DNA of 64,000 nucleotides from Agromyces ramosus (lineage in GTDB: Bacteria > Actinomycetota > Actinomycetes > Actinomycetales > Microbacteriaceae). The position numbers and the translations under genes were made by a program. The stretch is from positions 2,418,001-2,482,000 of the forward strand of contig NZ_JAUSYY010000001.1 in NCBI RefSeq assembly GCF_030817175.1. Reading direction: 5' to 3'. Below the pieces are notes generated by a model. It did no database searches. It was not told the origin of the DNA and saw only the letters and a list, made by a program, of their open reading frames with translations. Positions 9,383 through 17,564 of the stretch are shown here, in pieces (positions within the stretch are counted from its first letter, which is position 1; each line of letters begins with the position of its first letter).

Positions 9383-9997
9383 ATGCCCAGGCCGAGGACC
9401 CCATTGCTCTCGACCGACCGCATCGCCGACGCCGCCATGGAGCTCGTCGACGAGGGCGCCCCATTCGGCGTCAACGCGATCGCGCGTCGGCTCGGAGTCA
9501 CGCCGTCGTCCCTCTACAACCACATCGCAGGGCGCGACGAGATCGTCGAGCTGATGCGCGGCCGGCTGGTGCAGCGGTACACCCCGGCGTCGCTCGACGG
9601 AACCTGGGACGAGGTCGTCGAGCGGATGCTCCGCGCGCAGCGCCGCATGTACGCCGAGCATCCGTTCCTCATCCCGCTCATCGTCGGGAAGACGATCACC
9701 GACCCGTCGGTCATCTCGACCTACGATCGACTCGCCTCCGCACTCGCCGCGGCGGGGTTTCCCGAGGACGACGTGCTCGAGGTCATCGGCATCATCGACG
9801 CCTTCTCGATCGGGTTCGGACTCGACCTCGCGTCGCCCGACGACGTGTGGCGACCTGAGACGCCGACCGAGATCCTCGGCCGGCTCGTCGAAGCGGGAGC
9901 CCGGGGCACCACCCGCAGCGATCGAGCCTTCGACGGGGGACTCGAGCTGCTCCTCGACGGCCTTCGGCTCCGCCTCGCCCGGTACGAGAACGACTGA
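9383..9997 (+). CDS. TetR/AcrR-family transcriptional regulator
   Basis: A 204-residue one-component repressor-type regulator. The N-terminal helix-turn-helix spans roughly residues 28-52 (VNAIARRLGVTPSSLYNHI, then GRDEIVELM), the classic TetR recognition region. The remainder is a helical ligand-binding domain of the TetR-C type with no recognised ligand signature. GAAGGAG lies just upstream of the ATG at 9383. It is divergent from the MFS/amidohydrolase operon with a perfect palindrome between, so autoregulation plus control of that operon is the simplest model. Confidence 0.85.
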   Translation: MPRPRTPLLSTDRIADAAMELVDEGAPFGVNAIARRLGVTPSSLYNHIAGRDEIVELMRGRLVQRYTPASLDGTWDEVVERMLRAQRRMYAEHPFLIPLIVGKTITDPSVISTYDRLASALAAAGFPEDDVLEVIGIIDAFSIGFGLDLASPDDVWRPETPTEILGRLVEAGARGTTRSDRAFDGGLELLLDGLRLRLARYEND

Positions 9998-10122
9998 GCC
10001 CGCTTCCGCGCCCGGCATCAGTGCCGATACCTCCCTCGGGCCCGCTCGTCGGTCTCATTCGGTAGGGTCTCTCCAGGTCTCATCGATCGAGAGCCGACCG
10101 TCAACTCGAAGAGGAGTCCGAG

Positions 10123-10443
10123 ATGCACGTCCGCGCGATCCGCACCCGCCTGAAGGCCGGCATGCAGGAGGCCTACGAGGAGGCGCACCGGGTCGTTCCG
10201 GCCGAGGTCGCCGAGAACCTCGCCGAGCGCGGCTACGTCGAGTGGCTGATCTTCCGTCACGGTCAGGACCTCTTCCACGTGATCACCACGACGGGCGACG
10301 AGCCGCCCCGCTCCGAGCGTACGCAGGAGATCGGCGAGCGCTGGCACGCCATCATGGGCCCGCATCTCGAGCCCGTCGAGGGCGACGTGGGAAGCGTCGA
10401 CCTGCGGCTGGTCTGGAGCCTCTCGGAGAACGGCGGCGCGTAG
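10123..10443 (+). CDS. rhaM: L-rhamnose mutarotase
   Basis: A 106-residue ferredoxin-like-fold protein of the RhaM family, which interconverts the anomers of L-rhamnose before isomerisation. The N-terminus HVRAIRTRLKAGM, followed by YEEAHRVVPAEV with the conserved His, and the C-terminal VDLRLVWSL match the family, as does the length of just over 100 residues. GAGGAG precedes the ATG. No rhamnose isomerase, kinase or aldolase is near, so it may serve a pathway encoded elsewhere or act on another sugar. A TAGGGT -10-like hexamer sits at 10063-10068. Confidence 0.78.
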   Translation: MHVRAIRTRLKAGMQEAYEEAHRVVPAEVAENLAERGYVEWLIFRHGQDLFHVITTTGDEPPRSERTQEIGERWHAIMGPHLEPVEGDVGSVDLRLVWSLSENGGA

Positions 10444-10478
10444 TCGCGCCGGCCGAGCGCTGGTCACGGGATGCGCAG

Positions 10479-10506
10479 CGGATGCCCCTTCCGCGCGAGG
10501 CATCCG
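10479..10506. repeat. Inverted GGATGCC motif pair, possible terminator
   Basis: CGGATGCC at 10479-10486 and GGCATCCG at 10499-10506 are exact reverse complements with a 12-base loop. The pair lies 36 bp past the rhaM stop and could form a terminator-like stem, though no T-run follows. It uses the same word that is over-represented through the window. Confidence 0.45.
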
Positions 10507-10562
10507 TGTCGATACCGTGAGACCGGGGCGCCCGGTCACGGGCGCGAGAATGGGGAATCCGC

Positions 10563-11105
10563 ATGTCAGGACTCGACGAGCTCATGGCCAACCTCCCGAT
10601 CGGCGACATCGCCAAGAAGCTCGGGGTCGACGAAGCGACCGCGAGAACGGCGATCGACGACGCGCTGCCTGCGCTCGTCGCCGGCATGGGCGCCAACGCC
10701 AACGACCCTGCCGGGGCGGCGTCGCTCGAGAAGGCGGTCACGTCCCACGACCCGTCGCTCGTCGAGGGCGGCGTGAATCTCGATGACGTCGATGAAGACG
10801 ACGGCCGCAAGATCGTGCGGAACGTGTTCGGGGGCAACACCGACCAGGTCGTGAAGGCGCTCGATGCGAAGGAGAGCAAAGAAGGCACGGGCTCGAACCT
10901 CATCGGCCAGCTGCTGCCGATCCTCGCCCCCATCGTCCTGGCCTTCATCGCCAAGCAGTTCCAGAAGAAGCAGGCGCCGAAGCCCTCCGCGACGCCGACC
11001 GAGGTTCCCGCGTCGGGCGGCATCGGCGACGTGCTCGGCCGTCTCATCGGGGGTGACGGCCTCGGCGACCTGCTCGGCGGACTCTTGGGCGGCGGCAAGC
11101 GCTGA
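10563..11105 (+). CDS. DUF937 domain protein
   Basis: A 180-residue protein of unknown biochemical function. Residues 1-100 are a helical DUF937-like domain (LGVDEATARTAIDDALPALVAG and IVRNVFGGNTDQVVKAL). A hydrophobic helix (LLPILAPIVLAFIA, about 118-131) is followed by a Lys/Pro linker and a C-terminus of Gly-Leu repeats (GGDGLGDLLGGLLGGG). The hydrophobic and glycine-rich tail suggests self-association or membrane contact. It is a stand-alone gene between rhaM and the hadA-like gene. Family match is good; I infer no activity. Confidence 0.72.
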   Translation: MSGLDELMANLPIGDIAKKLGVDEATARTAIDDALPALVAGMGANANDPAGAASLEKAVTSHDPSLVEGGVNLDDVDEDDGRKIVRNVFGGNTDQVVKALDAKESKEGTGSNLIGQLLPILAPIVLAFIAKQFQKKQAPKPSATPTEVPASGGIGDVLGRLIGGDGLGDLLGGLLGGGKR

Positions 11106-11179
11106 CCGGCCCCGGCGGTTCGTGAGCCGGGCGAGCGCAGGTCGCGGGCCACTCGACCATCCCGCCCGAACGCACTGCA

Positions 11180-11185
11180 TAGACT
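11180..11185 (+). promoter_or_regulatory. -10 element for a leaderless hadA-like transcript
   Basis: TAGACT ends six bases before the GTG start at 11192 and no ribosome-binding site intervenes. This geometry is the usual signature of a leaderless mRNA in actinobacteria. Confidence 0.55.
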
Positions 11186-11191
11186 GGCTGG

Positions 11192-11638
11192 GTGCCAGTG
11201 AATCCCGAGCTGATGGGGCGCGTCTTCCCGCCCACAGAGCCCTATCTCGTCGGTCGTGAGAAGGTGCGCGAGTTCGCTCGCGCCGTCTTCGCGACGAATC
11301 CGATCAACCTCGACCCCGAGGCCGCCCGCGCGGCCGGCTACGACGACGTCGTCGCACCGCCGACCTTCCCGATCGTCGTGCAGGAGCGCACCCTCGCCCA
11401 GCTGCTGTCCGAGCCCGACGTGGGCATCGACTTCTCCCGAATCGTGCACGGCGACCAGCGTTTCAGCTACACGCGTCCGGTGGTCGCGGGCGACCAGCTC
11501 ACTGCGACGCTCACGGTGTCGAGCGTGAAGACGCTCGGGGGGCACTCGATCGTCGTGGCGGAGTCCGAGATCGTCGACGCCGACGGTGCTCACGTGGTCA
11601 CCGCGCTGTCGCAGCTCGTGGTGCGAGGAGACGAGTGA
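11192..11638 (+). CDS. hadA: FAS1-like dehydratase, HadA-type MaoC subunit
   Basis: A 148-residue hotdog-fold protein resembling the non-catalytic partner of the mycobacterial HadAB 3-hydroxyacyl-ACP dehydratase. The order VGREKVREFARAV, then NPINLDPEAARAAGYDDVVAPPTFP, then GDQRFSYTRPVVAGDQL is characteristic. It starts at a GTG with no Shine-Dalgarno but a TAGACT -10 just upstream (leaderless). Its TGA overlaps the next MaoC gene, indicating a heterodimer made from one message. The organism is not expected to make mycolic acids, so a role in general fatty-acid elongation or another acyl dehydration is inferred. Confidence 0.78.
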   Translation: MPVNPELMGRVFPPTEPYLVGREKVREFARAVFATNPINLDPEAARAAGYDDVVAPPTFPIVVQERTLAQLLSEPDVGIDFSRIVHGDQRFSYTRPVVAGDQLTATLTVSSVKTLGGHSIVVAESEIVDADGAHVVTALSQLVVRGDE

Positions 11639-12063
11639 TGCCCGCTCCTGAGTTCACTTCCCTCACCGTGGGCGACGTCGTCGCCGAACGCTCCTTCCCG
11701 CTCACTCGCGACTCGCTCGTGCGCTACGCGGGGGCATCCGGTGACTTCAACCCGATCCACTACCGCGACGACATCGCCGCCGCCGTCGGCCTGCCGGGCG
11801 TGCTCGCGCACGGAATGCTCACCATGGGACTCGCGGTGCAGCCCGTCGTCGACTGGGCCGGCGACCCCGGTCGCGTCACCGACTACCAGGTGCGGTTCAC
11901 CCGCCCGGTCGTGGTCGACCCCGAGGTGGGCGCCGTCATCGCGGTCACCGCGAAGGTCGGCCAGCTCGACGAAGCGGCCACGGTCGCCCGCATCGACCTC
12001 ACGGTCAAGCTCGGCGACGACACCGTGCTCGGCAAGGCGCAAGTGCGCGTCGCGCTCGCCTGA
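11638..12063 (+). CDS. hadB: MaoC-like dehydratase, HadB-type subunit
   Basis: A 141-residue hotdog protein carrying the hydratase-2 motif ASGDFNPIHYRD (Asp and His catalytic pair), followed by GVLAHGMLTMGL. It would form the catalytic half of a dehydratase with the preceding HadA-like protein. I chose the ATG at 11638, which overlaps the hadA stop as TGATG and has GAGGAG seven bases upstream; a GTG at 11635 is the alternative. The murB gene starts one base after its stop, so hadA-hadB-murB form one tight operon. Confidence 0.8.
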   Translation: MPAPEFTSLTVGDVVAERSFPLTRDSLVRYAGASGDFNPIHYRDDIAAAVGLPGVLAHGMLTMGLAVQPVVDWAGDPGRVTDYQVRFTRPVVVDPEVGAVIAVTAKVGQLDEAATVARIDLTVKLGDDTVLGKAQVRVALA

Positions 12064-12064
12064 C

Positions 12065-13255
12065 ATGAGCGGCGACGTCCGGTTCTCCGAGCTCACGACG
12101 CTGCAGGTCGGCGGCGCCATCGAGCGACTCGTGACCGCCACGACCCAGCGCGATCTCGTCGACCTCGCCCGTGAGGCCTGGGCGACGGATGCTCCGTGGC
12201 TCGCGCTCGGCGGCGGCTCGAACCTGCTCGTGGCCGACGACGGCTTCGACGGCACGGTCATCCGGGTCGCCACGCGCGGCATCGAGGTGCTGCCGAACCC
12301 CGGCGACGCGGCATCCGCCCGCATCCGGGTGCAGGCCGGCGAGTCGTGGGACGACCTCGTCGCGTGGACCGTCGAACACGGCTACTCGGGCATCGAAGCG
12401 CTCTCGGGCATCCCGGGGTCGGTTGGCGCCGCCCCCGTGCAGAACATCGGCGCCTACGGGCAGGAGCTCGAGGCGACCCTCGTGGCGATCGATTTCCTCG
12501 ACGAGGGCGCCGATGCCCCGCGCCGCATGACCGCCGAAGAGCTCGAATTCGGCTACCGCACCTCGGTGCTGAAGCAGGGGCTGCGCGGCATCGTCGTCTC
12601 GGTCGAGCTCGAGCTGCACGACACCGCGGCCGAGCGTGCCGTGCTCGGCGAGGCTCTCGGCCAGCCGATCGCCTACGGGCAGCTCGCCGACGCGCTGCAG
12701 GTGCAGCTCGGCGACCGGGTGCCCAGCGCCCTCGTGCGCGACAGCGTGCTCGCGCTGCGCCGCGCGAAGGGCATGGTGCTCGACCCGACCGACCCCGATT
12801 CCGTGAGTGCCGGGTCGTTCTTCACCAACCCGATCGTCAGCGAGCACGCTGCACGAACGCTTCCGGCGGGCGCACCCCGGTGGTACCTCGAGCCCGAACC
12901 GCCCGAGGAGGTGACGCCGCTCGGCTCGCTCGCGACGGAGTCGCCGCTCGACGCGTTCCTCGCGCACCAGGCGGCGCTCGAGGCATCCGTCGACGAGTCT
13001 GGTGCCGCGGCAGGCGAGTCGCTCGTGAAGCTCTCGGCGGCGTGGCTCATCGAGCAGGCGGGCGTGCACCGGGGCTTCGCCCTGCCCGGCTCGCGCGCCG
13101 CCGTCTCGTCGAAGCACACGCTCGCGCTCACCAACCGGGGCGGCGCGAGCGCCGACGAGATCGCGCAGCTCGCGCGCTTCGTGCAGAGCCGGGTGCAGGC
13201 GGAGTTCGGCATCGTGCTCCAGGCCGAGCCGATGCTCGTCGGGCTCGAGCTGTAG
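12065..13255 (+). CDS. murB: UDP-N-acetylmuramate dehydrogenase
   Basis: A 396-residue FAD enzyme reducing UDP-GlcNAc-enolpyruvate to UDP-MurNAc, the second committed step of peptidoglycan precursor synthesis. FAD-binding segments are LALGGGSNLLVADDGF and SGIPGSVGAAPVQNIGAYGQE. FGYRTSVLK, SAGSFFTNPIV with the catalytic Ser, and SAAWLIEQAG-H are standard MurB blocks. A roughly 60-residue insert between FTNPIV and SAAWLI makes it longer than the E. coli enzyme (about 340). Start is the ATG at 12065 directly after hadB. The 3' end carries a duplicated 11-mer over its stop codon, and a long inverted repeat follows. Confidence 0.93.
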   Translation: MSGDVRFSELTTLQVGGAIERLVTATTQRDLVDLAREAWATDAPWLALGGGSNLLVADDGFDGTVIRVATRGIEVLPNPGDAASARIRVQAGESWDDLVAWTVEHGYSGIEALSGIPGSVGAAPVQNIGAYGQELEATLVAIDFLDEGADAPRRMTAEELEFGYRTSVLKQGLRGIVVSVELELHDTAAERAVLGEALGQPIAYGQLADALQVQLGDRVPSALVRDSVLALRRAKGMVLDPTDPDSVSAGSFFTNPIVSEHAARTLPAGAPRWYLEPEPPEEVTPLGSLATESPLDAFLAHQAALEASVDESGAAAGESLVKLSAAWLIEQAGVHRGFALPGSRAAVSSKHTLALTNRGGASADEIAQLARFVQSRVQAEFGIVLQAEPMLVGLEL

Positions 13256-13273
13256 CCTGCGCGCTGTAGCCTG
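13249..13273 (+). repeat. 11-bp direct duplication at the murB stop
   Basis: GCTGTAGCCTG occurs at 13249-13259 and again at 13263-13273, a 14-base period. The first copy contains the murB TAG stop, so the second supplies an out-of-frame copy just downstream. This looks like a recent slippage duplication. Confidence 0.6.
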
Positions 13274-13278
13274 ACCGC

Positions 13279-13345
13279 CGAACGCGTCATTTCGCGCCAT
13301 CCGGGTGGCCTGCATCGGCCATCGTGTCGGGATATGACGCGTTCG
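13279..13345. terminator. 12-bp inverted repeat between convergent genes
   Basis: CGAACGCGTCAT at 13279-13290 pairs exactly with ATGACGCGTTCG at 13334-13345. The 43-base interior holds a smaller hairpin (GGCC, six-base loop, GGCC). It lies between the end of murB and the end of the minus-strand membrane gene, so a bidirectional transcription barrier is likely. The arms are less GC-rich than a typical terminator and the loop is long, so another structural role is possible. Confidence 0.5.
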
Positions 13346-13362
13346 AGTGATTCGCGGGCTCG

Positions 13363-13746
13363 TCAGCGCGTGGCGCGCTCGCCGCGGCGGATGAGCCCGA
13401 CGATGCCGAACAGCGCCACGATGATGCCCAGCACGACGACCGCGTAGAGCGCGGCCGCGAGCGGGCTCAGCGTCGTGAGCCACTCGCCGGTCGCCTCCCG
13501 GCGGTCAGGGTCGAGCATGATCCACAGGGCCGTGCCGGCGAGTGCGCCGAACAGCAGCGACCAGACGAGCGCGCCCCAGCGCACGGTCGGTCGAGCGTGG
13601 GCGGATGCCGCGGCGCCCGTGTCGCTCGGACTGGCGGGCTCGTCGTGCGCCCGGTCGTTCCAGCCGGCGATGACGGCCGTGACGGCGGCATCCGTGTCGG
13701 TCGGGTGTTCCGGCGTCGTGCCCGGAGTCTCAGCGGACGCGTTCAT
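13363..13746 (-). CDS. Small two-helix membrane protein
   Basis: A 127-residue protein of no recognised family. Residues 1-55 are a hydrophilic Ala/Thr/Asp-rich cytoplasmic segment containing VIAGWNDRAHDEP. Two membrane helices follow (ALVWSLLFGALAGTALWIML and ALYAVVVLGIIVALFGIVGL), with a basic tail RRGERATR. I chose the ATG at 13746 because AAGGAG lies seven bases upstream; a GTG at 13761 is in frame but would place that site inside the gene. It follows the PspC-domain gene by one base and is probably part of the same envelope-stress operon. Confidence 0.7.
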   Translation of the reverse strand: MNASAETPGTTPEHPTDTDAAVTAVIAGWNDRAHDEPASPSDTGAAASAHARPTVRWGALVWSLLFGALAGTALWIMLDPDRREATGEWLTTLSPLAAALYAVVVLGIIVALFGIVGLIRRGERATR

Positions 13747-13747
13747 T

Positions 13748-15445
13748 TCATGCTCCTTCACGGATGTCGACGTGCACGTCGCCCGATTGCTGCGTGAGCA
13801 CGATGCGCACGTCGGCGGTCTCGGCGCCCCCCTCGGCGGGGCTGATCACGCCGGTGTCGCCGCCGAGCAGGAGGACCCTGCTGTCGGTATCGCCGAGCTG
13901 CGGCATCGACTCGGTCGAGCCGTCGGGTGACGAGATGAACAGCTCGATCGCGCCGGCTTCAGCGGCGTCGAGCAGCACCCGGGCGCCCTGGTCGATCGTG
14001 ATCCAGGTGTCGCCGGTGCCCTGGCTGAGCTCGATGGTCGGCGTGCCCGAGTCGAACCTCGGCGTGACGTAGAAGTAGGCGTCGCCGAACGGCTGCACGA
14101 GACGCTGGGAGTGGTCGACCGCGATGCCGTAGCTCGGCGGCACGAGCGCTCCCTGCGGCATGATCGAGGCGCCCGCGACGGCCACGAGCATCGACGCGGT
14201 GGTGAGCGTCGCGAAGAACGCGAGCGACCCGCTGCGGCGCCGGCGCAGTGCCGCGACGAACATGCCCAGGGCGAGCACGATGGTGGCCACGGCGAAGGCG
14301 ATCGGGATCGCGAAGTCCGCGACATCCGCTGCGCCCAGCGCCCAGATCGCCGCGATCGAGCCGGCCACGAGGGCGATGCCGATGGCGGTGCAGACGTAGG
14401 CGGCGCTCGCACGGGGCCGACTCGCCCGACGTTCGGCCCGAGCCTCCTCGGCGAGGGCGGTCAGGGCGATGGCGCGCTCCTTGTTCTCGGCGGCGGCCCT
14501 GGCGCGTGCGGCGCGGTCGGCGTCCTGCTGCGCCGTCTTCCACGCCGCGTGCGAGAGACGCCACGCCTCGTGCTGGGCGCGCCACTCCGCGATGGCCGCG
14601 GCGTCGGCGCCTTCTGCGGGCACCGGCGGCTCGGCGGTCGCGTCGGCCGGGGGCGCGGCAGGCGCCGTCTCCGGTGCCGTCGTTGCCGCGGCGGTGAACG
14701 CCACCGCGCCGGTCGCCGCGGCGGCAGGCCGTTCAGCGGGCGGGAACGGGTACGTGCCGGCTGGATTCCCCGGGCCGGCGGCGGCGCCTGCGGAAGCCAT
14801 TCGCGGTCCGCCGCCGCCCGGGGAGTGCTGGGAGGCTCGACGCGCGAGCCAGATGACGAGCACGACGAGGCCGGCGACGACGGCCATCACCCAGAGCACC
14901 CGCAGTGGCCACAGCACGTCGATGCCGGCGACCGACCAATCGGGCCACCAGCGCCAACCGAGCCAGCCGCCCTGCACCAGCGGGACGAAGCCGATCACGC
15001 CCATGACGGCGATGCCGACGATCGCCGGGTCGACGACGCCGCGCGTGAGCCGCTCGAAGTGGATCTCGCCGTCGACGTCGGGCAGCAGCAGCCACGCGAT
15101 CGCGTAGAGCAGCACGAACGGAGCACCGAGCACCGCGACCACGACGACGATGCCGCGCAGGATGATCGGGTCGATGCCGAGCCGGGCGCCGACCCCGGCG
15201 CACACGCCGCCGAGCCATCCGGCCCGTCGCGGAACGCCGAGCCGGCGGAGCCAGGCAGAGAAGCCGATGCCGGTGCCCGGCGCGGCCGCGGCATCCGCTC
15301 GCCGATCGGAACCGGCCGCACCGGGGGCACCGGAGGATGGAGCCGATCCGGCCGCGCCCTCGGCAGACTGGCCGGACCCCGTGGAGTCCCCCTTCACGTC
15401 GTCCGGTGCTGGGCCCGCCTCTGGGGCGGTCGAGTTCGTCTCCAT
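13748..15445 (-). CDS. PspC-domain membrane protein
   Basis: A 565-residue multi-pass protein. After a low-complexity N-terminus (about 70 residues) comes a PspC domain (GVPRRAGWLGGVCAGVGARLGID and the hydrophobic VLLYAIAWLLLPD). Two further helices, a long Ala/Pro-rich cytoplasmic segment with a charged helix rich in AEWRAQHEAW-type residues (about 290-350), then three helices and a C-terminal beta-rich domain ending in DVRIVLTQQSGDVHVDIRE complete it. The architecture resembles LiaF/PspC-type sensors of membrane stress. It is divergent from a kinase that also carries PspC, so the two probably act in one pathway. Start at ATG 15445; upstream extension is arginine-rich and unlikely. Confidence 0.78.
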   Translation of the reverse strand: METNSTAPEAGPAPDDVKGDSTGSGQSAEGAAGSAPSSGAPGAAGSDRRADAAAAPGTGIGFSAWLRRLGVPRRAGWLGGVCAGVGARLGIDPIILRGIVVVVAVLGAPFVLLYAIAWLLLPDVDGEIHFERLTRGVVDPAIVGIAVMGVIGFVPLVQGGWLGWRWWPDWSVAGIDVLWPLRVLWVMAVVAGLVVLVIWLARRASQHSPGGGGPRMASAGAAAGPGNPAGTYPFPPAERPAAAATGAVAFTAAATTAPETAPAAPPADATAEPPVPAEGADAAAIAEWRAQHEAWRLSHAAWKTAQQDADRAARARAAAENKERAIALTALAEEARAERRASRPRASAAYVCTAIGIALVAGSIAAIWALGAADVADFAIPIAFAVATIVLALGMFVAALRRRRSGSLAFFATLTTASMLVAVAGASIMPQGALVPPSYGIAVDHSQRLVQPFGDAYFYVTPRFDSGTPTIELSQGTGDTWITIDQGARVLLDAAEAGAIELFISSPDGSTESMPQLGDTDSRVLLLGGDTGVISPAEGGAETADVRIVLTQQSGDVHVDIREGA

Positions 15446-15482
15446 GCCTCGATGCTGGCAGTGCGGCGGATGCCCCGCCATG

Positions 15483-15504
15483 GGGTGAATCCCTGATTCG
15501 ACCC
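15483..15504. promoter_or_regulatory. Near-perfect inverted repeat in PspC divergent promoter
   Basis: GGGTGAATC (15483-15491) and GATTCGACCC (15495-15504) pair over nine positions with one extra base in the right arm and a CCT centre. It lies 38 bp upstream of the PspC gene and 47 bp upstream of the kinase gene, a natural place for the cognate response regulator to bind. Confidence 0.42.
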
Positions 15505-15550
15505 TGAGCCGCACGCCCCGGCCTCGGTGGCCGGGCGCGGGTCTGCTTGG

Positions 15551-16789
15551 ATGGCTGGCATGGAGTCGACCGGCGAGACCGTGGCGGATGCCTCGCGCAC
15601 GTCGCCCGCGGGCGGCGTCGGCGTCGTGCCGCTCGCCCGCGCGCGGCACTGCGTCGCGACGGGCGTCTCAGCCGGCCTCGCCGCCCACCTCGGCTGGCCG
15701 CCGGCGATCGTGCGCGCGGCCTTCATCGTGCTCTCCTTCGCCGGCGGCGCCGGAATGCTCCTCTACGCGTGGCTGTGGGCGTTCATGGCGGTGGCGCCCG
15801 GCGACGAGCGGCCGACGCACCGGGCGCCGGTCGCGTGGATCCTGGTCGCCGGCTCCGCTGCGGCACTCCTCACGGCGTGGGCGACGAGCGGCCGCATCGT
15901 CGAGGCCGGCGGCACCGGGCTCGACTGGTGGTTCGGCGTGGTGCTCGCCGGGGTCGGGCTCGCCGTGGCATCCGGTGCCTGGGCGACCTTCATCGACCGC
16001 CCCGACCCGGCGCGGGGGCCGCGCACGGAACTCGCGGTGCGCATCTCCGCCACGGCCCTGCTCGTCATCACCGCCCTCGCCCTCGTGCTCGGGCCGAACG
16101 CGTACTGGTACCCAGTGCCGACGTTCGCCGCCGCGCTGGCCGCCGTCATCGGCATCGCGCTCGTCTACGTGCCGACCCTCATCGCCCAGTGGCGCGACCT
16201 CACGGCCGAGCGCACGAAGCGCATCCGTGAGGAGCAGCGCAGCGAGATCGCCGCGCACCTGCACGACTCGGTGCTGCAGACGCTCGCCCTCATCCAGAAT
16301 CGTGCCGGGGCGACGAGCGAGGTCGCCCGCATCGCCCGGGCGCAGGAGCGGGAGCTGCGCGACTGGCTCTTCGCCGGCGACACGCCCGCCGACAGCGATC
16401 TCGGCACCGACCTCCGCGACTTCGGCGCGGCGCTCGAGATCGATTACGCGGTCACGGTCGACGTCGTCGTCGTCGGGGAGTCTCGCGAGCGGGGGAGCGG
16501 CGAGCTCGCGGCCGCCGCACGCGAGGCGATGCTGAACGCCGCCCGGCACGCGGGCGGGGAGGTGTCGGTGTACGTGGAGTCGAGCCCCGAGGCGGTGGAG
16601 GTGTTCGTGCGCGACCGCGGGCCGGGTTTCGCGCTCGCCGAGGTGCCGGGCGACCGGCTGGGCGTACGCGAGTCGATCATCGGCCGCATGCGGCGGGCGG
16701 GCGGCTCGGCCGTCGTGCGTGCGGGCGCCGGCGGCATCGGCACCGAGGTGCGGCTGCGGTTCCCCGACGAGGAGGCCGGTCGTGGCTGA
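15551..16789 (+). CDS. PspC-domain sensor histidine kinase (DesK/NarL-type)
   Basis: About 412 residues. The N-terminus has a PspC domain (LARARHCVATGVSAGLAAHLG) and about five membrane helices; the cytoplasmic part has a HisKA_3-type dimerisation helix with the phospho-accepting His in EIAAHLHDSVLQTLALIQ. An ATPase region follows with EAMLNAARHAGG (N box), VFVRDRGPGF (G1) and GTEVRLRFP at the end. It should phosphorylate the response regulator whose GTG overlaps its 3' end by eight bases. Starts at 15551 and 15560 are both possible; no ribosome site decides between them. Context with the divergent PspC protein suggests envelope-stress sensing. Confidence 0.85.
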   Translation: MAGMESTGETVADASRTSPAGGVGVVPLARARHCVATGVSAGLAAHLGWPPAIVRAAFIVLSFAGGAGMLLYAWLWAFMAVAPGDERPTHRAPVAWILVAGSAAALLTAWATSGRIVEAGGTGLDWWFGVVLAGVGLAVASGAWATFIDRPDPARGPRTELAVRISATALLVITALALVLGPNAYWYPVPTFAAALAAVIGIALVYVPTLIAQWRDLTAERTKRIREEQRSEIAAHLHDSVLQTLALIQNRAGATSEVARIARAQERELRDWLFAGDTPADSDLGTDLRDFGAALEIDYAVTVDVVVVGESRERGSGELAAAAREAMLNAARHAGGEVSVYVESSPEAVEVFVRDRGPGFALAEVPGDRLGVRESIIGRMRRAGGSAVVRAGAGGIGTEVRLRFPDEEAGRG

Positions 16790-17450
16790 CCCGGTACGCG
16801 TCGTCGTCGTCGACGACCACTCGATCTTCCGGTCGGGGCTGAAGGCCGACCTCGACCCCGGCATCCTCGTCGTGGGCGAGGCGCACGACGTGGAGTCGGC
16901 AGTCACGGTGGTGACGGATGCCGCGCCCGACGTCGTGCTCCTCGACGTGCACCTGCCCGGGGCCGACGTGCCCGCAGGCACGAGCGGCGGCGCGGAGGTG
17001 ATCCGCCGTGCGGCGGCATCCGTGCCCGGCACCCGCTTCCTGGCCCTCTCGGTCTCGGACAAGGCCGAAGACGTCGTGGGCGTGATCCGAGCCGGCGCCC
17101 GCGGGTACATCACGAAGGGGTCATCCGGTGCCGATGTGAGCCGCGCGGTGCATGCGGTCGCCGGCGGCGACGCCGTGTTCTCGCCGAAGCTCGCGGGCTT
17201 CGTGCTCGACGCGTTCGGCGCAGCGGTGGGCGAGACGGCCTCGGCGAGCGATGAGCTCGACCGGCTCTCGGCGCGCGAGCAGGAGGTCATGCGGCTCATC
17301 GCCCGCGGCTACGCCTACAAGGAGGTCGCCGCCGAGCTGTTCATCTCGACGAAGACGGTCGAGACGCACGTGTCGGCGGTGCTGCGCAAGCTGCAGCTCT
17401 CGAGCCGGCACGAGCTCACCGCGTGGGCCAACGCTCGCCGGCTGCTCTGA
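16782..17450 (+). CDS. LuxR/NarL-family response regulator
   Basis: A 222-residue regulator with an N-terminal receiver domain (VVVVDDHSIFRSGL; phospho-acceptor Asp in VVLLDVHLPG; conserved Lys in GYITKGS) and a C-terminal LuxR helix-turn-helix (LSAREQEVMRLIARGYAYKE, then STKTVETHVSAVLRKLQ). The GTG at 16782 overlaps the kinase stop and has GAGGAGG seven bases upstream. It is the partner of the preceding PspC kinase and probably controls the divergent PspC operon. The receiver has a small insertion after the phospho-Asp (GADVPAGTSGG), which is seen in this subfamily. Confidence 0.88.
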   Translation: MADPVRVVVVDDHSIFRSGLKADLDPGILVVGEAHDVESAVTVVTDAAPDVVLLDVHLPGADVPAGTSGGAEVIRRAAASVPGTRFLALSVSDKAEDVVGVIRAGARGYITKGSSGADVSRAVHAVAGGDAVFSPKLAGFVLDAFGAAVGETASASDELDRLSAREQEVMRLIARGYAYKEVAAELFISTKTVETHVSAVLRKLQLSSRHELTAWANARRLL

Positions 17451-17564
17451 CCAAGCGACGCATGCCCCGACTCCCCGCCAGCGCAGGAAAATGGGCATGA
17501 CGGCGTCGCCTCAGGCGATCTTGCGCCTCTTCTCCTGCAACAACGCGCGATCTGAGACGGCCGC

